Below, one piece after another: positions 16,415 to 22,697 of a DNA stretch of 64,000 nucleotides. The notes beneath the pieces were generated by a model. That model was given only the letters and a program-made list of their open reading frames with translations, was not told the DNA's origin and made no database searches. How positions within the stretch are numbered: the first letter of the stretch is position 1; every line of letters begins with the position of its first letter. The stretch covers positions 248,001 through 312,000 of the forward strand of contig CAWINT010000013.1 in the NCBI GenBank assembly GCA_963837515.1, given 5' to 3'. The position numbers were made by a program, and so were the translations under genes. This DNA comes from RYN-230 sp963837515 (GTDB taxonomy: Bacteria; Actinomycetota; Actinomycetes; Streptosporangiales; Streptosporangiaceae).

Positions 16415-16524
16415 CGTGGTGCTCCTTGGCAGAGCCCCGCATCGTGCGGGGATGGTCGTGTGGTCAGTTGCCGGTCAGGGCCGTTGGGCGCCCTGAGGTT
16501 TGGTGCGCGGGCGGGAAGCCCGGC

Positions 16525-17109
16525 TCAGAACGGTGGTTCGTCGGAGGCGCCGCCACCGAAGCCGCCGGCGTCGGACGCCCAGGGGTCCTCGCCGCCCCGG
16601 CTGCCGCCGCCCGCGGAGGCGCCGCCGCCCGCGGAGGCGCCGCCGCCCGCGGAAGCGCCGCCGCCCGCGGAACCGCCCTGGCCGCCGCCGAACCCGCCGC
16701 CGCCGCCACCGCCGAACCCGCCGCCACCCTGGCCGCCGCCGGAGCGGTTGGACCGGGTGACCTTGGCCGAGGCGTTACGCAGGGACGGCCCCACCTCGTC
16801 CACCTCGACCTCGAAGACGGTCCGCTTCTCGCCTTCGCGGGTCTCGTACGAGCGCTGGTGCAGCCGCCCCATCACCACCACCCGCATGCCGCGCTGCAGG
16901 CTCTCGGCCACGTTCTCCGCGGCCTGCCGCCACACGTTGCAGGTGAGGAAGAGGCTGTCGCCGTCCTTCCACTCGTTGGCCTGCCGGTCGAAGGTGCGCG
17001 GGGTGGAGGCGACCCGGAAGTTGGCCACCGCCACTCCGGTCGGGGTGTAACGGAGTTCCGGGTCGCTGACAAGGTTGCCGACGACCGTGATCTGGGTATC
17101 GCCTGCCAT
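16525..17109 (-). CDS. ssb: single-stranded DNA-binding protein
   Basis: The 194-residue protein has an N-terminal OB fold (QITVVGNLVSDPELRYTPTG, FLTCNVWRQAAENVAESL, RVVVMGRL) covering residues 1-115. A long glycine-rich disordered tail follows, and the acidic tip is DEPPF, the binding hook for repair and replication partners. The tail contains four copies of a GGGASA unit (about residues 150-172), which also produce a visible DNA repeat at 16605-16675. I chose ATG 17109 (MAGDTQI) because it matches the family start; an upstream in-frame ATG adds an unlikely N-terminus. The gene lies between rpsF and rpsR. Confidence 0.96.
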   Translation of the reverse strand: MAGDTQITVVGNLVSDPELRYTPTGVAVANFRVASTPRTFDRQANEWKDGDSLFLTCNVWRQAAENVAESLQRGMRVVVMGRLHQRSYETREGEKRTVFEVEVDEVGPSLRNASAKVTRSNRSGGGQGGGGFGGGGGGGFGGGQGGSAGGGASAGGGASAGGGASAGGGSRGGEDPWASDAGGFGGGASDEPPF

Positions 17110-17170
17110 CGCGGTTACTCCCGGGTGATTCAGCGGATGGGTCGGTGGGCGCGGCGCGCGGCCGCGGCGG

Positions 17171-17461
17171 TCAGTGGTTCTCGGGGCGCAGGATCTTGGT
17201 CCGCAACACGGCCTCATTGAGGCTGAGCTGGCGGTCCAGTTCACGGACCGAGTCAGGCTCCGCGACCATGTCGATGACGGCGTAGATGCCGTCGGCCTTC
17301 TTCTCGATCTCGTAGGCGAGCCAGCGCCGGCCCCACACGTCGATCTTGTCGACGCTGCCGCCCCCGGTGGTGACCACCGACAGGAACTGGTCGAGGGAGG
17401 GCTGGACGGTCTGCTCCTCGAGAGCGGGATCGAGGATGATCATCATCTCGTAACGGCGCAT
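17171..17461 (-). CDS. rpsF: 30S ribosomal protein S6
   Basis: The 96-residue protein starts MRRYEMMIILDPALEEQTV and contains WGRRWLAYEIEKKADGIYAV, the hallmark of S6. S6 pairs with S18 on the 30S platform. ATG 17461 is the family start, and AGGAGG lies at 17474-17479. It is the first gene of the rpsF-ssb-rpsR-rplI operon. Actinobacterial S6 lacks the glutamate tail found in enterics, as here (ends LRPENH). Confidence 0.96.
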   Translation of the reverse strand: MRRYEMMIILDPALEEQTVQPSLDQFLSVVTTGGGSVDKIDVWGRRWLAYEIEKKADGIYAVIDMVAEPDSVRELDRQLSLNEAVLRTKILRPENH

Positions 17462-17673
17462 GAGGGAAACATGCCTCCTCTGGACTGATGCGGCCACGGT
17501 CTCTCCGTGGCAGGAGGAACTGCCCCGCTGGGACGGGCCAACGGCCGAAAGCGCGGGCAGCCGGTTCAGCCTACCAGCGCCAGCCTGCCGCCCGGCCCAG
17601 GATTCCGCCGCCCCAACCTCGGGCATAACGGCTGGAAACGCAGGACTGGACACCGTCTCAGGGGGTGGCCACG

Positions 17674-18099
17674 ATGCCCGACGCCGCCGGAACCCACCTG
17701 TCCCAGGCCACCACGGCCCGGGCCGCCGGAATGAGCACGCCCCGGGCCGCCGGAGTACCCACGCCGACCGCCCCGAGCACCGCGGCCGGGGCCGCCTCGC
17801 GGCTCCCGCACCTCACGCTGAACACCGACGGGGAGCGCCATCCGGTCGAGAACGCGCTGGCCATCTTCACGCTAGTGGCCGGCCTGGTGGCGCTGATCGC
17901 CGGCATCCTGGCGAACTACCAGGTGGCCGCGGCGTGGGCGCACCTGGCCGCGTCCTGGCTGGGCCTGGCCGCGCTCATCATCGGGCTGTACGCCCAGCTG
18001 ATGTCGGCCACCAGGGAGGAACGGATCGTCATCGTGAGCGGCCTGGTGACCGCGTTCGTCGGGCTGGCCCTGGGCCTGGCCAACGGCGGCCTGTTCTGA
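17674..18099 (+). CDS. three-helix membrane protein of unknown function
   Basis: The 141-residue product has an alanine/proline-rich soluble N-terminus of about 60 residues, then three membrane helices: AIFTLVAGLVALIAGILANY, LAASWLGLAALIIGLYAQL and IVIVSGLVTAFVGLALGLA. The loop with MSATREER faces the cytoplasm by the positive-inside rule. ATG 17674 has AGGGGG eight bases upstream. Similar small membrane proteins are common in actinomycetes and of unknown role. It is divergent from rpsF. Confidence 0.65.
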   Translation: MPDAAGTHLSQATTARAAGMSTPRAAGVPTPTAPSTAAGAASRLPHLTLNTDGERHPVENALAIFTLVAGLVALIAGILANYQVAAAWAHLAASWLGLAALIIGLYAQLMSATREERIVIVSGLVTAFVGLALGLANGGLF

Positions 18100-18207
18100 C
18101 CCGGCCGGACGCGCCCGCCGCGCGGGCCGGCGCTGGCGCGCGGCCGGCCGCCCCGCCCCCGGACCACCAGGCCGCCAAACGGATCGTCCGCGGCTAGTCT
18201 GCTGCCC

Positions 18208-19002
18208 ATGGTGCAGATCGGACCGCACGTCCATGACGAGGACCCGCTGCGGGCGGCGGTGGCCACGCAGTCCCGGGTGGTCCAGTTCTTCCTCGGTGAC
18301 CCGCAGGGCTGGGCCAAGCCCAGTTTTCCCGGGGGCGACGCCGGGGCGCTCCGCGCCGCGCTGCGGGAGGCGGGCGTGCAGGCCTACATCCACGCGCCGT
18401 ACCGGATCAACGTGGCCAGCACCAACAACCGGATCCGCATCCCCAGCCGCAAGCTGCTGGATCAGTACCTGGCGGCGGCGGCCGAGATCGGCGCGCAGGG
18501 CGTGATCGTGCACGGTGGGCACGTGACCGCCGGGGACGACGTCGCGGAGGGGTACGCCAACTGGGCGAAGGCGGTGCAGCGGACGCAGCGGCCGGTGCCG
18601 ATGCTGATCGAGAACACCGCCGGCGGTGACCACGCGATGGCCCGCGGCCTGGACTCGGTCGCCCGGCTGTGGGACGCGATCGGCGCCGCGGCCGCCGCCG
18701 GGGACGGCGAGGTGGGGTTCTGCCTGGACACCTGCCACGCGTTCGCCAGCGGGGAGGAGCTGGCCGGGATCGTGGACCGGGTGAAGGCCATCACCGGCCG
18801 GGTCAACCTGGTGCACGGCAACAACTCGCGGGATGAGTTCGGCTCCGGCCGGGACCGGCACGCCGGGATGGAGCAGGGCACGATCGACCCGTCGCTGCTG
18901 GTCAACGTGATCCGGGCGGCCGGGGCCCCGGTGATCTGCGAGACGCCGGCCCCCGCCACCGACATCCGCTGGCTGCGCGCCCAGCTGGCCCCGGCCGGAT
19001 GA
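18208..19002 (+). CDS. nfo: deoxyribonuclease IV (AP endonuclease, Nfo family)
   Basis: The 264-residue TIM-barrel protein carries the metal ligands of endonuclease IV in order: H near AYIHAPYRINVAS, H in VHGGHV, E in LIENTAGGDH, D/H in CLDTCHAFASG, H in LVHGNNSRDEFGSGRDRH and E in VICETP. The enzyme cuts the DNA backbone 5' to abasic sites in base excision repair and uses three zinc ions. The start is ATG 18208. The Acg-type oxidoreductase gene begins 45 bases after its stop, across a GAGCCGGATGA repeat. Its length is close to the usual 260-285 residues. Confidence 0.9.
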   Translation: MVQIGPHVHDEDPLRAAVATQSRVVQFFLGDPQGWAKPSFPGGDAGALRAALREAGVQAYIHAPYRINVASTNNRIRIPSRKLLDQYLAAAAEIGAQGVIVHGGHVTAGDDVAEGYANWAKAVQRTQRPVPMLIENTAGGDHAMARGLDSVARLWDAIGAAAAAGDGEVGFCLDTCHAFASGEELAGIVDRVKAITGRVNLVHGNNSRDEFGSGRDRHAGMEQGTIDPSLLVNVIRAAGAPVICETPAPATDIRWLRAQLAPAG

Positions 19003-19047
19003 GCAGGCGAGCCGGATGAGCGGCGGCCGGATGAGCAGGCGAGCCGG

Positions 19048-20040
19048 ATGACGAGCAACCTGGCCCGGCGGCCGGTGCCGATCCCGGCCAGCCAGGCCGG
19101 CTACCTGGTGGCCACCGCGGCCCGGGCCCCCTCGGTGCACAACACCCAGCCGTGGCGGTTCCACGTCGGCACCTACGCCATCGAGCTGTCCGCCGACCCG
19201 GCCCGCAAGCTGCGGATCGACCCGGCCGGCCGGGAGATGCTGATCAGCTGCGGCGCCGCCCTGTTCGGGCTGCGGCTGGCGGTGCGGTCACTCGGCTACG
19301 TGCCGGTGGTGGAGCTGCTCCCGGACCCGGCCCAGCTGCGGCTGCTGGCCCGGGTGAGCCTGGGCGCGGCCGAGCCGATGCCCACGGCGGAGCACCAGCT
19401 GCTGGCCGCCCTGCCGCACCGGCACACCCACCGCGGGCCGTGGCTGGATGCCGCGCTGCCACCCGGCCTGGCCGCCGCGCTGCAGAACGAGGCGCTGGCC
19501 GAGCGCGCCCAGCTGGTGCTGCTCACCTCGGCCATGGCCTACCAGAAACTGGCGGACATCGTCGGAGCCGTCGGCCACCGGCAGGACCTGGACCCGGTCG
19601 CCCAGGAAGAGATGGCGCGCTGGACCCGGGACCCGGCCGAGCCCAGGGCCGACGGCGTCCCCGCGCAGGCCTTCCCCGCCCGCCCGGACCACCGGCCCGG
19701 GGCGCTGCCGCAGCGGGACTTCGACCTGGGCCGCGGTCTCGGCCGGCTGCCGGGTGGCGGTCCGCCCCCAGCGGCCAGCGCGATCCTGGTCACGACGGGC
19801 GACACCCGGGCCGACTGGCTGCGCGCCGGGCAGGCGCTGCACCGGCTGCTGGCCCGGGCCGCGGGCCGGTCGGTGTCCGCCAGCCTGCACACCCAGCCAC
19901 TGGAAGCGGACTCCATCCGGGCCCTGATCCGGGAACGGCTGGCGCTGCCCGGTGTCCCGCAGGTGCTGTTGCAGCTGGGCGTGACGCGGGCCGGCCAGGC
20001 CACCGCCCGGCGGCCCGCCGCCGACCTGATCGATCCCTGA
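19048..20040 (+). CDS. Acg family FMN-binding nitroreductase-like protein
   Basis: The 330-residue protein begins with AARAPSVHNTQPWRFHV, the FMN-binding stretch of nitroreductases, and continues AGREMLISCGAALFGLRLA, typical of the Acg/Rv3131 family. That family is a fused, inactive-looking nitroreductase dimer known from mycobacterial dormancy regulons, thought to store flavin. The gene directly follows nfo and precedes a PPOX fragment. Rv3131 in Mycobacterium tuberculosis also neighbours a PPOX-fold gene in the DosR regulon, so the association appears old. Confidence 0.82.
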   Translation: MTSNLARRPVPIPASQAGYLVATAARAPSVHNTQPWRFHVGTYAIELSADPARKLRIDPAGREMLISCGAALFGLRLAVRSLGYVPVVELLPDPAQLRLLARVSLGAAEPMPTAEHQLLAALPHRHTHRGPWLDAALPPGLAAALQNEALAERAQLVLLTSAMAYQKLADIVGAVGHRQDLDPVAQEEMARWTRDPAEPRADGVPAQAFPARPDHRPGALPQRDFDLGRGLGRLPGGGPPPAASAILVTTGDTRADWLRAGQALHRLLARAAGRSVSASLHTQPLEADSIRALIRERLALPGVPQVLLQLGVTRAGQATARRPAADLIDP

Positions 20041-20107
20041 TCACGGCGGCCGGGCCGTCCCTCCGGGGCGGGCCATGGGCGCGCCCGGACGGACGTTCGG
20101 CCTGGGT

Positions 20108-20151
20108 GGGATGACTTTGGCCCCTACGAGAGACCCGGAAGCCGGCCAAAG
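20108..20151. promoter_or_regulatory. DosR-like box and inverted repeat
   Basis: GGGATGACTTTGGCCCC at 20108-20124 resembles the half-symmetric GGGAC/GGCCC boxes bound by DosR/DevR-type regulators in actinobacteria, though with one or two extra bases. CTTTGGCC at 20115-20122 is repeated inverted as GGCCAAAG at 20144-20151. It lies just before the PPOX fragment and downstream of the Acg-type gene. This is a candidate only; exact agreement with the mycobacterial consensus is poor. Confidence 0.35.
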
Positions 20152-20159
20152 CTGGGCCC

Positions 20160-20300
20160 ATGGAGATGCAGGAACTCTCGATCCCGGAAGCGGAGTGCGG
20201 GGAGTTCCTGGCCGGCGGCTCCATGGGACGGATCGCCCTGTCCCTGCGCAGGCGCCGCCCGATGCCCACTGACCAGGGCCGCCGGGGCCGATGTGGATGA
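20160..20300 (+). pseudogene. pyridoxamine 5'-phosphate oxidase-fold protein, N-terminal fragment
   Basis: ATG 20160 opens a 46-codon frame reading ELSIPEAECGEFLAGGSMGR and IALS. This is the typical N-terminus of the PPOX-fold flavin/F420 proteins of actinobacteria. The expected continuation with the split-barrel core is absent, and the frame runs into arginine-rich sequence and a stop. The next gene starts within its last bases. A deletion seems to have joined its stump to the channel gene. Confidence 0.6.
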
Positions 20301-21264
20301 CCGGCCCGTCCGGGTACCGCGCGGCGTGCTGGTCGCCGCCGGCCCGGTCGTGCTGATGCTCATCGGGTTCGCGGGCTACCTGGGCTTCGGCTATCCGCCG
20401 TGGGTGGCGGCCGCCATGACGCTGCTCACGCTGACCACGGTCGGCTTTGCCACCAGCGAGCATCTGTCCACCGGGGTGCTGGTGTTCACGGCCGGGCTGG
20501 CCCTGCTCGGCGTGAGCGTGTTCGTGGTCATCCTCGGCCTGGCCGCCGGAGCGATCATGGAAGGCCGGGTGCCCCTGTTCTCCCGGAGCCGCCGGATGCG
20601 CCAGCGGATCAGTGAACTGCGCGGGCACTTCATCGTCTGCGCCTACGGCCGGGTGGGCCGGGCCATCGCCCGCGAGCTGGAGGCCGAGGGCGTCCCCTTC
20701 GTCGTGGTGGACAGCAAGGCCGGTCTGCAGCCGGACCTGGAACGTGACGGCGCCTTTTACCTGATCGGTGACGCCTCGGAGGAGGCGGTGCTGCGGCAGG
20801 CGGGGATCACCCGGGCGCGCGGCCTGATCTGCGCGGTCGACTCGGATGCCGAGAACGTCTTCATCACCATCGTCGCCCGCTCACTCCGCCCGGACCTGCT
20901 CATCGTCGCCCGGGCCGCGCGGGAGCATTCGGCCGACCGGCTGTACCGCGCGGGCGCCACGCACGTGGTCTCCCCCTACGCGACCAGTGGCCGGCGGATG
21001 GCCAACCTGGCGATCCGGCCGCACGTCGTGGAGTTCTTCGACGTGGCGCACACCAGCCGGCCGGGCCTGCGGCTGGAGGAACTCGAGATCACCGGCGATT
21101 CCCCGCTGGCCGGCCGGACGCTCAAGGAGCTGCCCGGGCCGGCGGTCCCGCTGCTGGTCCGCCACCCGGACGGGGAACTCATCGCCAACCCCGCCCCCGG
21201 ACTGCAGCTGCTGGCCGGGGACGTGCTCGTCATCTTCGGCACGGTCGGCGATCTTGAGCGCTAG
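20293..21264 (+). CDS. potassium channel protein with TrkA-N and TrkA-C domains
   Basis: The 323-residue protein has two membrane helices (about residues 10-30 and 62-90) around a pore loop, then a TrkA-N Rossmann domain (HFIVCAYGRVGRAIARELEA, about 110-225) and a TrkA-C domain to the end (LAGRTLKELP). This is the MthK-like plan of a two-helix K+ channel gated by a cytoplasmic RCK ring. The pore reads LTTVGFATSEHLS, so the selectivity filter is TVGFA instead of the usual TVGYG, and ion selectivity may differ. The GTG start at 20293 lies in the stump of the PPOX fragment; the start could have been altered by the same deletion. Confidence 0.8.
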   Translation: MDDRPVRVPRGVLVAAGPVVLMLIGFAGYLGFGYPPWVAAAMTLLTLTTVGFATSEHLSTGVLVFTAGLALLGVSVFVVILGLAAGAIMEGRVPLFSRSRRMRQRISELRGHFIVCAYGRVGRAIARELEAEGVPFVVVDSKAGLQPDLERDGAFYLIGDASEEAVLRQAGITRARGLICAVDSDAENVFITIVARSLRPDLLIVARAAREHSADRLYRAGATHVVSPYATSGRRMANLAIRPHVVEFFDVAHTSRPGLRLEELEITGDSPLAGRTLKELPGPAVPLLVRHPDGELIANPAPGLQLLAGDVLVIFGTVGDLER

Positions 21265-21266
21265 CG

Positions 21267-22628
21267 TCAGTGCTGGGCCGGGACGGCCGCGGGGCGGCGG
21301 ACGCGGAGGGGCAGCACGAACCGGTCGGGGACGCCGGCCAGCACCCCGCCCGCCGGGTCGTCCACCCCGTCGGCGCGCACCACATCCTGGGCCGGGTGCA
21401 GGATGTCCCGGACCACCAGGCCGCAGAGCACCAGCACGGTGAGGAACCGGGCCAGCAGCGCGGCGAAGTACAGCCCGCTGCCGATCCCGCCCGCCGCCGG
21501 GGCCGGGCCCGCGGAGACCGTGATCAGGTACGCCCAGATACCGAAGAAGTAGGCCACCTCGGCCAGCTGCCACAGCAGGTACGCGCCGAGCCGGGGGCGG
21601 GCCAGCACGGCCAGCGGGGCCAGCCAGATCACGTACTGCGGCGACCACACCTTGTTGGACAGCAGGAAGACGGCCAGCACGAGGAAGAACAGCTGGGCCA
21701 CCCGGGGGCGGCGCGGCGCGGCCAGGGCGAGCAGCGTGATGCCGGCGCAGCCGACCAGGAAGATCACGGCCGAGATCAAGTTCAGCGTGGGCACGCTGGT
21801 GGTGTCCACGCCGGGCCAGTGCTCGGTCTGGAAGAAGTACCAGATGGAGCCCCAGTCCGCCGACCGGGTCTCGCTGAGCTGGTAGAACCGGGCCCAGCCG
21901 GACGGCGCGACGATCATGACGGGGACGTTGACCGCCAGCCACGCCACGGCGGCCCAGCCGAACGTCACCCAGAATTCCCGCATCCGGCCGGCCCGCAGGC
22001 ACAGCAGCAGCAGCGGGCCGAAGAACAGCAGCGGGTAGAACTTGGTCGCCACGGCCAGCCCGAGGAGGACCCCGGCCAGGGCGTGGCGGCGCGCCGCCCA
22101 GGCGGCCATGCCCAGCATGACCAGGCCCATGGCGATGAGGTCCCAGTTGACGAACGCGCCCAGGATGACGGCCGGGGCCAGCGCCACGCCCAGCGCGGTC
22201 CACCGCCGGGACCGGCCCGCCAGGTAGGCGGTGGCCAGCACGCCGGCGATGGCGAAGGCGGTCAGCAGCGCGATCGTGACGTCGAAGAACTCCCGGCCGC
22301 GGGTATAGGGATCGCTGATCGGCCGGACCACCCAGGCGGCCAGCTGCATCGCCCCGCCCAGCAGCACGGGGTATTCCACCGGGTGCCCGGTGTAGGGCAC
22401 CTTGCCCGCCGACAGCCCTTCGCCGTAGTAGAGCGGGTAGATGTCGGTGTAACAGTGCGCCTGGAACTGGGTCAGGTACCCGTTCCACGCGCCGGCCCGG
22501 CAGGCCCACTTGTTGGTCAGGGCCAGCGCCGAGCCGAGCAGTGTGGCCAGCACGAGGGCCGTGGTCGAGCCGGCCAGCACCGCCAGCCGCGCCGCCCCGG
22601 GATGCTGCCCGGCCGCTGCGTCGCTCAC
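21267..22628 (-). CDS. GT87 family mannosyltransferase-like membrane protein
   Basis: The 453-residue protein has about ten to twelve membrane helices and a first outside loop reading HCYTDIYPLYYGEGL...PVEYPVLLGG. This is the pattern of DUF2029/GT87 glycosyltransferases, polyprenyl-phosphomannose-dependent enzymes that build cell-envelope glycans (such as PimE in mycobacteria). The catalytic aspartate is expected in that loop. The GTG start at 22628 is used. The class A penicillin-binding protein is 70 bases upstream on the same strand, so the two may be co-transcribed; this pairing is conserved in many actinomycetes. Confidence 0.82.
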   Translation of the reverse strand: MSDAAAGQHPGAARLAVLAGSTTALVLATLLGSALALTNKWACRAGAWNGYLTQFQAHCYTDIYPLYYGEGLSAGKVPYTGHPVEYPVLLGGAMQLAAWVVRPISDPYTRGREFFDVTIALLTAFAIAGVLATAYLAGRSRRWTALGVALAPAVILGAFVNWDLIAMGLVMLGMAAWAARRHALAGVLLGLAVATKFYPLLFFGPLLLLCLRAGRMREFWVTFGWAAVAWLAVNVPVMIVAPSGWARFYQLSETRSADWGSIWYFFQTEHWPGVDTTSVPTLNLISAVIFLVGCAGITLLALAAPRRPRVAQLFFLVLAVFLLSNKVWSPQYVIWLAPLAVLARPRLGAYLLWQLAEVAYFFGIWAYLITVSAGPAPAAGGIGSGLYFAALLARFLTVLVLCGLVVRDILHPAQDVVRADGVDDPAGGVLAGVPDRFVLPLRVRRPAAVPAQH

Positions 22629-22697
22629 CCGCGCTCCGTCCTCAGGTCGCCGTTCCGTTCCGCTGATCCTGCCCGCTACCCGGCCCGGGCAGTCCGG

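Noticed and set aside
16115..17050. Proline/alanine repeat protein on the plus strand across ssb
   Set aside because: The PPPAEA repeat is only the reverse reading of the ssb glycine-rich tail.
20881..22509. Long open frame on the minus strand (542 codons) across the channel and GT87 genes
   Set aside because: Its product is an arginine/glycine/proline-rich chain without any fold, as expected for a shadow frame in very GC-rich DNA; the GT87 frame over the same bases has proper membrane helices.
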